DNA of 64,000 bases from UBA1858 sp965227695 (GTDB lineage: Bacteria > Pseudomonadota > Gammaproteobacteria > UBA4575): the NCBI GenBank assembly GCA_965227695.1, contig OZ245760.1, positions 2,108,001 through 2,172,000 on the forward strand, read 5' to 3'. Below, one piece after another: positions 34,704 to 43,774 of this stretch (position 1 is its first letter; every line of letters begins with the position of its first letter). The translations under genes were made by a program, and so were the position numbers. The notes beneath the pieces were generated by a model. The model saw only the letters and a program-made list of their open reading frames with translations, was not told the origin of the DNA and did no database searches.

Positions 34704-36620
34704 TTATGCATGCTGTTTAGCGCGTTTTTTAATCCGTAACGCTGACACAATAAGTGCGACAATTGTCAGAAGCACAGGTACCAGACCAATGTTAATCGCT
34801 TTTAGCCATGTCCCCAGGCTCTGAATATTCTTATCCAGCTCATGGCGCACTTGACGTAATTCTTTCCTGACTTCAAGCTTTTCGGCCTGAAAGCGCTGTA
34901 TCTCGGCACTCTGTTCCGGACTCAGGATTAATGCACTTTGATCATCACGCTGCGACTGTAGCTGGGCAATTTTCTGCTCTGTTGCTCTGAGTTTGTTTTG
35001 CAGATTCTGTTCTTTCTGTCTGAATTTATCATCCGCTTCACGACGCAAAGCTTCAACACGTGTAAATGGCTTTGTTGCCGTGGCTCGGCCACGTACACTA
35101 ATCAGATCAGAACTGCCCAGCAGGTTATCTACCGCATTGACTGCAAAGTCACCATTGGAAGCCCAGGCATCAAAAATTTCCTGTCCCAGAAAGTCCTGCA
35201 CATTTACCCACATGCGATCAGTCAACATATCTACATCGGCGACAACAATCATATTGACAGTATCGGCAGCTTTGGCCATGTGTTCAGATTGCCGCGGCTG
35301 TTCAGCAGATTCGGATTCTTCCTGCGCCGCTGGCGGCCCATCCGGGAAAGCGGAATCCGGTTGCATCTGAAAACGGGCTGCAATGGTATATGGCTGCTCA
35401 TCTGGTGTGTAATCTTCAGCAAGCCTTGAGACTTTCGGCAAAAACCTGAATGTGGAGGTATCAAATAATGTCGCTTCACTACTACTTTGTATTAAAGGCT
35501 CAAACGTTACGTCTGCGCCTTTTTTAGCGCCTACCGAGCCAGCCATGGCAATAGTCACAAGATCAAGACTGGAAGTGGTTACGTCATCACTTTGAAATAC
35601 GTCTCTATCCAGGCCCAAAATTGCATAGTGCCTTTCCTGTCGTCCATTACCGACATCGACAGTCATCGCATATTTTCTGTCACCAACCACCTTTGCCGGG
35701 CTGTAGTCAATGCCCCATGCATCAAACAGACGAGGAATGTTTGAGCTCCGTACACCCTGCGCCTCGATAGGGGAATCAGGATTCATCGGTGGAACATCTG
35801 CCTCAGCGTAGGGATCTACATAAACCACAAGGTTGCCACCTTTCATTACATATTGATCGATTGCATAGAGTGTTTCCTGGCTAAGATCTTTAGGATGAAC
35901 AAGCATTAGCAGCTCAAGATCCTCATCAAACTGTGTCTCGGTGAAATCTATGTTTCTCACTTCAAATAACTGCTGCAGCTGATTTGTCACTACCCAGGGA
36001 TTGCGTATTTTTTGAGTCTCGACATCAAAGGACGAGAACATTGGTACTCTGGACATCAGGCCGACTACCGGTTTTTTGGTATTCAGCAATGTATAAATCA
36101 TCTTTGTTACATCATACTCCAGGAACTGCTCTTTATTTGGCTGAAAGAATGGTATGAGTTCGGAATCTCCCACTGAGTTACTGCCAGCCAGGCCGAAATA
36201 GATAGTGTTGCCCCCGGGGCCTGCCGGCACACCCTGGAGACCAAATTCGGCAGCCCGATCCTCTTCTTCCGAATAAGGTACAGGATCAATAATATTCAGG
36301 GTTATTTTACCTTTTGATAATTGCGCATATTCCTGTAACAGTTCACGTACGCGGTTGGCGTAGGTTCTTAATTGGGGAATATCACGTGTTGCCTGATCGG
36401 AAAAGAAATAATGCAGGGTAATTGGCTCTTCAATATTTTCCAGTATGTTTAATGTACCCGTGGAAAGTGTGTAAAGATTATCTTCTGTAAGGTCAATGCG
36501 CGAACTTTTGAAAATATTGCCACTGATCATATTAACCAGCACAAACAAAACGGCGAGTATTGCCAGCCCCGAATAACTAATCGTGGTATTTATAGATTTT
36601 TTGTTTTGTGCAGCCATCAT
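34704..36620 (-). CDS. GldG-like ABC-associated membrane protein
   Basis: This 638-residue protein has one helix near the N terminus (ISYSGLAILAVLFVLVNMISGN) and another at the C terminus (INIGLVPVLLTIVALIVSAL), with a large domain between. Visible family features include RIDLTEDNLYTLSTGTLNIL and NRVRELLQEYAQLSKGKI, plus a receiver-like fold beginning LELLMLVHPKDLSQETLYAID. A predicted coiled coil (residues about 550-610, Gln, Arg and Glu rich) precedes the last helix. GldG-type proteins in Bacteroidetes belong to a gliding-motility ABC complex, but homologues like this one are widespread in nonmotile-gliding Gammaproteobacteria with unknown cargo. Confidence 0.88.
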   Translation of the reverse strand: MMAAQNKKSINTTISYSGLAILAVLFVLVNMISGNIFKSSRIDLTEDNLYTLSTGTLNILENIEEPITLHYFFSDQATRDIPQLRTYANRVRELLQEYAQLSKGKITLNIIDPVPYSEEEDRAAEFGLQGVPAGPGGNTIYFGLAGSNSVGDSELIPFFQPNKEQFLEYDVTKMIYTLLNTKKPVVGLMSRVPMFSSFDVETQKIRNPWVVTNQLQQLFEVRNIDFTETQFDEDLELLMLVHPKDLSQETLYAIDQYVMKGGNLVVYVDPYAEADVPPMNPDSPIEAQGVRSSNIPRLFDAWGIDYSPAKVVGDRKYAMTVDVGNGRQERHYAILGLDRDVFQSDDVTTSSLDLVTIAMAGSVGAKKGADVTFEPLIQSSSEATLFDTSTFRFLPKVSRLAEDYTPDEQPYTIAARFQMQPDSAFPDGPPAAQEESESAEQPRQSEHMAKAADTVNMIVVADVDMLTDRMWVNVQDFLGQEIFDAWASNGDFAVNAVDNLLGSSDLISVRGRATATKPFTRVEALRREADDKFRQKEQNLQNKLRATEQKIAQLQSQRDDQSALILSPEQSAEIQRFQAEKLEVRKELRQVRHELDKNIQSLGTWLKAINIGLVPVLLTIVALIVSALRIKKRAKQHA

Positions 36621-37354
36621 TAACTCGCTTTTTTCATTTCAATGACAACGGCATTGGCATACAGCCAGCCGCCAATGAGTGTGGCAAAATAAATAATGTC
36701 GCGCAGATCGATTACTCCTTTACTGATTGAAGTGTAGTGGGTAAGAAAGCTTAACGAGGATATCGCATCCACAACATACTGCGGCGCCCAGCCCCTGAAG
36801 AAATCGAGTACAATCGAGAAGCCACTCAGTAAAAACGCAAAACAGATAACAACGCTGATAATAAAAGCAATCACCTGATTCTTCGTCGTTGCTGATATAC
36901 ATGCACCGATGGCAAGAAAGCCACCAGCCATCAGCAGGCTACCAATATAGGCTGCCAGAATTACGCCATTATCAGGATCACCCAAATAGTTGACAGTAAT
37001 CCATAAAGGGAATGTTAAGAACAGGGCAATGCCGGTAAATAGCCAGGCAGCAAGGAATTTGCCAATTACAGCCTGAACCATGGTAATCGGCAGAGTCAGC
37101 AATAGTTCAATGTTACCGGAACGCCTTTCCTCCGCCCAAAGACGCATGGAAATTGCCGGTACCAGGAATAAATAAAGCCACGGATGAAAATTAAAAAAAG
37201 GTGCCAGATCTGCCTGTCCACGCTCATAAAAATTGCCCATATTAAAAGTTAAGGCACCGCTGAGCACAAGGAAGATCACTATGAACACGTACGCCACAGG
37301 GGTTGCAAAATAACCAAGCAATTCCCGCTTGAAGATAATACCGATATTTTTCAT
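36620..37354 (-). CDS. ABC-2 type permease, GldF-like
   Basis: This 244-residue integral membrane protein has six helices and begins with the conserved cytoplasmic amphipathic segment IGIIFKRELLGYFATPVAYVFIV. It continues with SMRLWAEERRSGNIELLLTLPI, the coupling motif of ABC-2 permeases. It overlaps both neighbours by one base at each end, which points to strict co-translation with the ATPase upstream and the GldG-like protein downstream. Confidence 0.9.
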   Translation of the reverse strand: MKNIGIIFKRELLGYFATPVAYVFIVIFLVLSGALTFNMGNFYERGQADLAPFFNFHPWLYLFLVPAISMRLWAEERRSGNIELLLTLPITMVQAVIGKFLAAWLFTGIALFLTFPLWITVNYLGDPDNGVILAAYIGSLLMAGGFLAIGACISATTKNQVIAFIISVVICFAFLLSGFSIVLDFFRGWAPQYVVDAISSLSFLTHYTSISKGVIDLRDIIYFATLIGGWLYANAVVIEMKKAS

Positions 37355-38079
37355 TACGAGCGTCTCTCCCCTGAGGTTATTTCCCTGAAAATGTCATCAA
37401 GCTTGCCGGTAGGTGAACGTGCAATCAGCTCTTGGGGTGTTTCATTAGCAACGACTTTACCATGTGCAATAATCATGGCGCGCGAACATACTGCATCCAC
37501 CTCGGACAGGATGTGAGTGGAAATGACTATAATCTTGTCTGTTGACATACTCGTGATTAGTTCGCGCACTTCGTATTTCTGATTAGGATCCAGTCCATCT
37601 GTTGGCTCATCCAGAATGAGTACCTGGGGATCATGCAAAATCGCCTGGGCCAACCCTACTCTGCGTTTAAACCCTTTGGATAAAGTTTCAATGGGACGAT
37701 TCATCACCTGCTGCAAATGTAATTGTTCCACGACGGTATCAATACGCTGTGTTTTGGATGACCCGTTCAACCCCCGGATACTGGCGACAAAATCAAGGAA
37801 CTGGGCTGTTGTCATCTCACCATAGCTGGGTGCACCTTCCGGCAAATAGCCGAGTACTGTCTTTGCCTTGAGCGCGTCGCCCTCGACGGGATGTCCACAT
37901 ACACGGATTGTTCCTGATGTTGGCGCCAAAAATCCTGTAATCATCTTCATGGTTGTCGATTTACCTGCACCATTAGGACCAAGAAATCCCAGCACCTCAC
38001 CAGGTTTGACATTAAAGGAGATATTATCGACTGCAGTTAACGGGCCAAATTTTTTGACTAAATTTTCGATTTCTATCAT
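37354..38079 (-). CDS. ABC transporter ATP-binding protein, GldA-like
   Basis: This 241-residue ATPase has Walker A GPNGAGKST, the Q-loop region, the ABC signature LSKGFKRRVGLAQAI (a variant of LSGGQ), Walker B VLILDEPTDGLDPNQ and the switch histidine in VISTHILSEV. It is the first gene of the four-gene set that continues with the permease, GldG-like and DUF4340 proteins. Drug- or copper-processing NosF-type ATPases are close relatives; the partner genes decide the assignment. Confidence 0.93.
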   Translation of the reverse strand: MIEIENLVKKFGPLTAVDNISFNVKPGEVLGFLGPNGAGKSTTMKMITGFLAPTSGTIRVCGHPVEGDALKAKTVLGYLPEGAPSYGEMTTAQFLDFVASIRGLNGSSKTQRIDTVVEQLHLQQVMNRPIETLSKGFKRRVGLAQAILHDPQVLILDEPTDGLDPNQKYEVRELITSMSTDKIIVISTHILSEVDAVCSRAMIIAHGKVVANETPQELIARSPTGKLDDIFREITSGERRS

Positions 38080-38356
38080 GAATTTGAACTTTATATGGTG
38101 AATTTCCCGAATAATTATGGCCTCATCAGACAGATGTCAGCAGAGGCGATTTTTACCAAACTCGCCAATTTTTGACAAGATTAGTGACAAGTTTCACGGG
38201 CAGCAAGTTCCACATCGACCTGAAGTGAACTTTCTGACAGAGGCAACCTCTTCAATAAGGACCAAACAGACATGATTTTTGCCTGCTATTCGGGTGAATG
38301 AGCATACTACCTGAATACTCAGGCATTCTCAGTACTTTGTAAACCTATCTTTAATT

Positions 38357-38878
38357 ATGAAACGACGTCGCTTTTTTGAAAACTTCATGCTGGGGGTCAC
38401 ACAGGGCGAAGTCCTGGTAGAAGACTCGGACCTGAATATTGCAGCTATCCATAAATTATCAAGCTCGGCTACCCATAACATCAATATTGTTTCCAGGGCG
38501 CTGAGCCATCAGGTTTTTGATCGTAGCGATATAATCCAGGTGTTTCACGATTTTATCCACAAAAGTAAAAATACTTCTATTCGTATATTGCTGTTTGATA
38601 GTACCAATGTTATCAAGACTAGTCATAGGCTGGTCGTTCTTGCCGATCGTATCCCTTCAAGAATTACGATCAGAAGATTGCCCAGAGACTGCCTGGTAAA
38701 AAATGAGAGTTTTATAACGGCAGATGGCAAAGGATACTTGCACAACCCACAATCAGACCGGTACGAAGGCAGTGTCAACTTCAATGATAAAACACGCTGC
38801 GGTGAACTTGATAAAGCATTTCTGGATTACTGGCATCAAAGTGAAACTGACCCCGAACTCCGAAGAGTGGCAATTTAG
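38357..38878 (+). CDS. Uncharacterised protein, possible phospholipase D-like fold (DUF7931-like)
   Basis: I do not recognise this 173-residue soluble protein with certainty. It shows alternating helices and strands: HNINIVSRALSHQVFDRSD with IIQVFHDFIH, then SIRILLFDSTNVIKTSHRLVVLADRIPSRITIRRLP. This resembles half of a phospholipase D-like fold (target-range helix, then strand-loop), and the end (YLHNPQSDRYEGSVNFNDK, LDKAFLDYWHQSETDPELRR) matches a domain often attached to acetyltransferases in Gammaproteobacteria. The HKD catalytic motif is absent, so it is not an active phospholipase. It lies 6 bp before a secretin-domain-like gene and was probably transcribed with it. Confidence 0.75.
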   Translation: MKRRRFFENFMLGVTQGEVLVEDSDLNIAAIHKLSSSATHNINIVSRALSHQVFDRSDIIQVFHDFIHKSKNTSIRILLFDSTNVIKTSHRLVVLADRIPSRITIRRLPRDCLVKNESFITADGKGYLHNPQSDRYEGSVNFNDKTRCGELDKAFLDYWHQSETDPELRRVAI

Positions 38879-38884
38879 AAACAC

Positions 38885-39715
38885 ATGAAACGATTATTCA
38901 TCATTATCAATCTGTTGATAGCACTTTCAGTGGCCAGTGCTTCACAGACGATACATTATGTTGACCTGCAACATCGCCCGGCAAATGAGATAATCCCCCT
39001 GATCAAGCCAATGCTGGAACCCGGAGAAGCGATCAGTGGCGACGGGTATCAGCTATTTATCAAAACCTCTTCACAGAGAAAACAGATATTAGAAGACTTG
39101 ATACAGAATATTGACAAAACTGTTAAAATTTTTCGCATCACAGTGTCTGATGATGAATTTGTCAGCACAGAAAACAATGATATCAGCGCGAGCGCAAAAG
39201 CAGATGTAGATAATGGTGAAATAATACTGGGACGCAACCCGCCTGACGAACCAGGTATTACTCTTCATGCCGACACGCGCAAAACAGAAGATCGAAGTGA
39301 CAACACCCAATTCGTACTGGTTCAGGAAGGCAAGCCCGCCTTTGTTACCAGAGAAAAGTTACATATCTATCCGGTTCACGCTTATGTGCGACGTCCCAAT
39401 GGTGACTTTATCATTGAGCATTATCAGCCATCACTATCCAGACAGGACGGTTTTTATATTATCGCACGTGCATCTGGTGAGGATATGGTTCATATAAAAA
39501 TACAAAGCAGTACCAGCAAGCGACAATCGTATCATGGCTACGGACAGGAACAGACATTCATAGATACGACAGTTGAGATACCCCTTGGGTCATGGTTTGA
39601 AATTGGTGGCAATACAGATACACGCGAAACGACTTCAGATGGGTTAATTTACCGAACACACAAAAACGAAAAACGTCAACAAAGAGTATTTATAAAAATA
39701 AACCTGGCAGATTAA
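38885..39715 (+). CDS. Exported protein with a secretin-type N-terminal (NolW-like) domain
   Basis: This 276-residue protein has a signal peptide (MKRLFIIINLLIALSVASA, cut near ASQ) and then one short domain, YVDLQHRPANEIIPLIKPML through QILEDLIQNIDK. This is the N1-like ring-building fold found in secretins and in TonB-dependent receptors. No secretin pore domain follows; the C-terminal half (FVLVQEGKPAFVTREKLHIY, then DTTVEIPLGSWFEIGG) is beta-rich. It may assist a secretin elsewhere in the genome or act alone in the periplasm. It is coupled to the preceding gene. Confidence 0.8.
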   Translation: MKRLFIIINLLIALSVASASQTIHYVDLQHRPANEIIPLIKPMLEPGEAISGDGYQLFIKTSSQRKQILEDLIQNIDKTVKIFRITVSDDEFVSTENNDISASAKADVDNGEIILGRNPPDEPGITLHADTRKTEDRSDNTQFVLVQEGKPAFVTREKLHIYPVHAYVRRPNGDFIIEHYQPSLSRQDGFYIIARASGEDMVHIKIQSSTSKRQSYHGYGQEQTFIDTTVEIPLGSWFEIGGNTDTRETTSDGLIYRTHKNEKRQQRVFIKINLAD

Positions 39716-39730
39716 TCAAAAGTATGCCCA

Positions 39731-40336
39731 TCAACTGGTACACCATTGTTGCCTGATCGCATCTTTATTCATCTCAAACCATTGCAGACCAATAATGGCG
39801 ATGGCGGACCTGATTTTTCCCTGTACCAGCATTGCAGGAACATTCGCGGCGGGCACCACAATAACCTTGATATCTTCGCCTTCATGATCGAGCCCCGCGG
39901 TTGTTGCCAGCTCACTCACAGAGACCCTTCCGATGTAAAGATCGACCCATTCAGTACTCTCACCGGGACTGGTGTAAAAGCCGGCAATTTTAATTAATTC
40001 GGACGGCGTGCAGCCAATCTCTTCCTGAGCTTCGCGCAGTGTTACCTGTTCCGGAGACTCTCCCTCTTCAATAAGACCCGCCACGATTTCTATCAGCCAT
40101 GGCTGATTTTCTGATATCGCCCCTACCCTGAACTGTTCAATTAACACGATCTTGTCCTGATCTGGATCATAAGCCACCATCGCAACGGCGTTGCTCCTTT
40201 GCACCAGCTCGCGATGCAAAACCGGTGTTTTGCCACCGTCATATTTTTCATGGCTTAAGTAGAAATCGAGCAGCCTGAAATGACCATTATGCAAAAGCTG
40301 TTTCTGATGTATATCCCAATCCAAGAAATTCTCCAC
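39731..40336 (-). CDS. nudF: ADP-ribose pyrophosphatase (NudF type)
   Basis: This 201-residue Nudix enzyme hydrolyses ADP-ribose to AMP and ribose 5-phosphate. The Nudix box is GLIEEGESPEQVTLREAQEE, preceded by the typical IVLIEQFRVGA and followed by FYTSPGESTEWVDLYIGRV, which is characteristic of the ADP-ribose branch. It lies 5 bp after the antiporter gene, on the same strand. Confidence 0.92.
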   Translation of the reverse strand: MENFLDWDIHQKQLLHNGHFRLLDFYLSHEKYDGGKTPVLHRELVQRSNAVAMVAYDPDQDKIVLIEQFRVGAISENQPWLIEIVAGLIEEGESPEQVTLREAQEEIGCTPSELIKIAGFYTSPGESTEWVDLYIGRVSVSELATTAGLDHEGEDIKVIVVPAANVPAMLVQGKIRSAIAIIGLQWFEMNKDAIRQQWCTS

Positions 40337-40341
40337 AAATG

Positions 40342-41904
40342 TTACTTGTCCTGAATTCTATTTAACACATGCTCGGCGAAACCATGACCGGCCTCTGCGA
40401 ACAGGTTAAAGGAAATACAGCCATTTTCCTCCAGTTCTTTCTGCTCATCAGAAAAATGTGAAACAACTGCCAGAACATTACTGTAGCCCATGGTTTTTGC
40501 CAGGTTCACTATATACATGTTTTCCTGGTGATTAGTCAGACAAACAAATATTTTTTCACATTCTGTCAGGTGCGAGCGATTCCAGAATTCATAATCATTG
40601 GCATCACCACAGATACAATTGACTCCCATCGCACGGCATGCCTCAACACGATCACGTTTCTCATCGATGCCTACAACCTGTCCTTTAAATTTTTCTTGCA
40701 GAGATAAATAGGCCCCCAACCCAACTCTGCCCATACCTAACACCACAATTCTAGCATCTCCGATAGAGGGAATTTTTTCCTGCTCAAGCATTTTCTTGCG
40801 CTCAAATCTATCCAGAAACAAATGGTATTTGCTATAAAGATCATGAACACGGGTATTAAATGGTGTTGCGATAAAAAACGAGAAAGATACGGCCAGTGCG
40901 AGTGTAGTCAACCATTCCTGAGACAAAATTCCACCACTGACAGCAATCGCGGCAACAATCAATCCAAACTCACTATAATTAAATAGCGCGATACCGGATA
41001 AAAATGCAGTCCGCGCCCTGACTCTGAACATGACCAGTAAAAAATAGTAAATAACAGGGCGTAAACTAATCAGTAGCGCCAACGCGGCAGCGACATAGAC
41101 CATCTCAAGCGATGGCAAACCATAATATCCAATCTGCAAAAAGAAGCCGATCAGAAAGAGATCTTTCAGATTTAACAGGTTTTTATAAAGTTCATTGGAC
41201 CGTTCACTACTACCAATTAAAACCCCAAAGATCAGGGCTCCCAGCCCCCCTTTTAGATTAAACAATTCAAACAGCTGAGCAGCACCAAGCGCGCATACCA
41301 CGCCAAACAGGACCAGCAGCTCCCCGTGCCCTGACAATCGCTGCATATATAACAGGAATGGTCTTAACAGCGGAAGCGCAAGCAATATCACAGCAGCAGG
41401 TTCAATGGATTTTTCGGCCGTCATGACTAAAAATCCGACGGCAAACAAATCCTGGATGATCAGGATACCTATCGCTATCGAAGCATGTAATGCAGAATTC
41501 TCACCACGCTCATCAAATATTTTGACTGCAAATACGGTACTTGAGAAGGACAACGCAAAAGCCAGCGCCAGTGCCGAGGTTGCATGAGAAAATTCCAGCA
41601 CGGGCAGCCAATAGCCGGCTGCCATGATCACCGGAACTGTCAGAGCCACAGCAATCATCATATGAATCAGGGCAGTCCCCCATACATACGGCGCCACCAG
41701 CTGTTTCAAGTTAAGCTTAAGACCCAATGTGAACAGCAGCAGCAATATGCCAATATCTGCCAGTGGCGTGATGATTGCGATATCGCCCACGCCGATTTCG
41801 TGGGCAAAAAATCCGGCAAGCAAATAACCCAGCAACGGAGGATAGTTAAAGCGGCGAAAGATTAACCCTGCAGCCAGTGCCAGTAAAATGATGAGGGCGT
41901 CCAT
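40342..41904 (-). CDS. KefB/YbaL-type monovalent cation:proton antiporter
   Basis: The 520-residue protein has an N-terminal CPA2 antiporter domain with about twelve helices (NYPPLLGYLLAGFFAHEIG, FALSFSSTVFAVKIFDERG). A C-terminal TrkA-N Rossmann domain follows (residues about 395-515, VVLGMGRVGLGAYLSL and VGIDEKRDR), which senses NAD(H). No glutathione-binding Kef signature was evident, so it is closer to YbaL, whose ion is unsettled. It stands 5 bp before nudF in the same direction. Confidence 0.9.
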   Translation of the reverse strand: MDALIILLALAAGLIFRRFNYPPLLGYLLAGFFAHEIGVGDIAIITPLADIGILLLLFTLGLKLNLKQLVAPYVWGTALIHMMIAVALTVPVIMAAGYWLPVLEFSHATSALALAFALSFSSTVFAVKIFDERGENSALHASIAIGILIIQDLFAVGFLVMTAEKSIEPAAVILLALPLLRPFLLYMQRLSGHGELLVLFGVVCALGAAQLFELFNLKGGLGALIFGVLIGSSERSNELYKNLLNLKDLFLIGFFLQIGYYGLPSLEMVYVAAALALLISLRPVIYYFLLVMFRVRARTAFLSGIALFNYSEFGLIVAAIAVSGGILSQEWLTTLALAVSFSFFIATPFNTRVHDLYSKYHLFLDRFERKKMLEQEKIPSIGDARIVVLGMGRVGLGAYLSLQEKFKGQVVGIDEKRDRVEACRAMGVNCICGDANDYEFWNRSHLTECEKIFVCLTNHQENMYIVNLAKTMGYSNVLAVVSHFSDEQKELEENGCISFNLFAEAGHGFAEHVLNRIQDK

Positions 41905-42037
41905 TAATTAAACCTTTTTAAATATATACGAGGATGATTCATATACATTGCAGTAAATTCCCTTTGATTAATTCTGGTGATGGCATGGAGGCTATATCGG
42001 CCGCCATTCATTATTCTTGAGAATTCAGTGGATTACA

Positions 42038-42478
42038 CTAAAAACCTTTGGTGTTGCATTGAACCCACCGTTGTTGGTCTTTTAACTGCTCTTTTTTCCA
42101 GAAAGGCGCGGTTGATTTGAGTTCTTCCATAATCATGCGATTGGCTTCATAGGCTTCTTTGCGATGCGCCGACCACACGGCCACGCATACAATGGGGTCG
42201 CCGGGGTATACAGTGCCTACCCGATGCGCAATACATAGGTCATTGAGATGCCATTGATCCGCGGCTTGCTGCATGATTCTCTCGAGGCTACTCTCAGTCA
42301 TACCGGGGTAATGCTCCAGAAACATTGACTGAACGGAATCGCCCTCATTGAAGTCACGCATGGTACCAATAAAAATGGTTGTTGCGCCAAAATTATGCAT
42401 TAATTCGGCGTTCTCGTCCTGATAAGACCTAACCCACTGCCAGGGGTCATAATTCTCATTGAATAGTTCAACTTTCAT
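42038..42478 (-). CDS. moaE: Molybdopterin synthase catalytic subunit MoaE
   Basis: MoaE converts precursor Z to molybdopterin using the thiocarboxylate of MoaD. The 146-residue protein shows GTMRDFNEGDSVQSMFLEHYPGMTE, HRVGTVYPGDPIVCVAVWSAHR and TAPFWKKE, all family signatures with the active-site lysines. I chose the ATG giving MKVELFN; the open frame extends 24 codons upstream, but those residues are unlike the family. moaD normally sits beside moaE and is not found here. Confidence 0.94.
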   Translation of the reverse strand: MKVELFNENYDPWQWVRSYQDENAELMHNFGATTIFIGTMRDFNEGDSVQSMFLEHYPGMTESSLERIMQQAADQWHLNDLCIAHRVGTVYPGDPIVCVAVWSAHRKEAYEANRMIMEELKSTAPFWKKEQLKDQQRWVQCNTKGF

Positions 42479-42585
42479 AATAATAATCGTCATTCTTTTT
42501 AAGCTTCTTACAGGTTTATTCTCGCACATGGTTCGACTAAACTTAATCACTGAATGACCATAAACACTTATTTGATACTGTCACC

Positions 42586-42807
42586 ATGAAAACGGTATTA
42601 CATGCCCACCATTCTGTAGAAGCAAATCTGGTAAAAGGCTTACTTGAAAGTGAAGGGATAGATAGCCTTGTGCTCGGCGAATATTTACAGGGCGCGGTGG
42701 GTGAGTTACCCGCGCTAGGCCTGATCAGGGTAGTCGTTGATGAAAACGACTATGAAAAAGCCTGCAGGATCATTGACGACTGGAATGGTGCTAAACTGCT
42801 GGCCTAA
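42586..42807 (+). CDS. DUF2007 small protein
   Basis: This 73-residue protein of the DUF2007 (putative signal-transducing) family has a ferredoxin-like beta-alpha-beta pattern: HAHHSVEANLVKGLLESEGI, then LPALGLIRVVVDENDYEKACRIIDDW. Its function is unknown. It is divergent from moaE and 30 bp upstream of moaB in the same direction, with which it may be co-transcribed. Confidence 0.88.
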   Translation: MKTVLHAHHSVEANLVKGLLESEGIDSLVLGEYLQGAVGELPALGLIRVVVDENDYEKACRIIDDWNGAKLLA

Positions 42808-42837
42808 CCAGGCGATAAGTAACCATACATCAATATT

Positions 42838-43359
42838 ATGATTGATCACAACAGAGAGTTTATTGCGCTATCCATAGCCGTTCTGACTATTTCTGATACG
42901 CGCACAGAAGAAAACGACAAATCCGGCAAATTACTCGCGACCAGGCTTGAGAAAGCCGGCCACCGGTTATGTGATAAAAAGATTGTAGTGGACGATATTT
43001 ACCAGATTCGGGCCGTTATTTCGCAATGGATTGCCAGCCAGACACCCCAGGTTATCATTACGACGGGCGGCACCGGTGTCACCGGCCGGGATGGCACACC
43101 GGAAGCTGTCATACCTCTACTCGACAAGCAGATTGATGGCTTCGGCGAAATGTTTCGCGTACTGTCTTTTGAGTCAATAGGGACTTCCACACTCCAGTCC
43201 CGTGCCACCGCCGGAGTTGCCAATGGCACCTATATTTTTTGCCTGCCCGGTTCTTCGGGCGCTTGCGCAGATGCCTGGGATAAACTCATCAATCAACAAC
43301 TCGACTATCGGCATCGGCCATGTAATTTAGTCGAGTTAATTCCACGCCTTGCAGAATAA
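42838..43359 (+). CDS. moaB: Molybdenum cofactor biosynthesis protein MoaB
   Basis: MoaB-type proteins bind molybdopterin and are thought to adenylylate it. The 173-residue protein shows AVLTISDTRTEENDKSG, ITTGGTGVTGRDGTPEAV and FCLPGSSGACADAW, the conserved MPT-binding loops. Its stop is 16 bp from that of the globin gene, which is convergent. Confidence 0.94.
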   Translation: MIDHNREFIALSIAVLTISDTRTEENDKSGKLLATRLEKAGHRLCDKKIVVDDIYQIRAVISQWIASQTPQVIITTGGTGVTGRDGTPEAVIPLLDKQIDGFGEMFRVLSFESIGTSTLQSRATAGVANGTYIFCLPGSSGACADAWDKLINQQLDYRHRPCNLVELIPRLAE

Positions 43360-43375
43360 ATCACTTAAAGAAACA

Positions 43376-43774
43376 TTACACTCGCGTACGCAAATAGCCG
43401 GCAAGGGTGTAGAATTCACGTGTGAGCTCCTGTTGCAGCTGTTTATCATAACGAAGTTGCTGCATGGCTTTGCTCATACAATGTACCCACTGGTCCCTGT
43501 CTTCGATACCGATATTTAAGTGGCGATGACGCAGCTTGAGCCAATCCGGATTGACATAACGTTCACCAAAGAGCTTGGGGCCGCCCAACCATTCACATAG
43601 AAAATGGGCCAGTCGCATACGCGAACGGGTGAGATCCACAGGATGCATGTCCAGCAACTTGCGTGCGTACTGATCCACTTGCATCACATCGTAAAACTTA
43701 TTTGCCAGCTCAGTCACTGCCACCTGCCCGCCGATGCGTTGATATAGAGTTAGCGTATCGTTGTTACCCACCAA
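43376..43774 (-). CDS. Group II truncated hemoglobin
   Basis: This 132-residue heme protein of the 2-on-2 globin family probably acts in oxygen, NO or peroxide chemistry. It shows YQRIGGQVAVTELANKFYDVM, the pre-F segment FLCEWLGGPKLFGERY, a likely proximal histidine in LRHRHLNIGI, and a Trp at the G8 position (DRDQWVHCM) that marks group II. The first 11 bases overlap the end of moaA, so it is translated with the molybdopterin gene. Confidence 0.9.
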   Translation of the reverse strand: MVGNNDTLTLYQRIGGQVAVTELANKFYDVMQVDQYARKLLDMHPVDLTRSRMRLAHFLCEWLGGPKLFGERYVNPDWLKLRHRHLNIGIEDRDQWVHCMSKAMQQLRYDKQLQQELTREFYTLAGYLRTRV

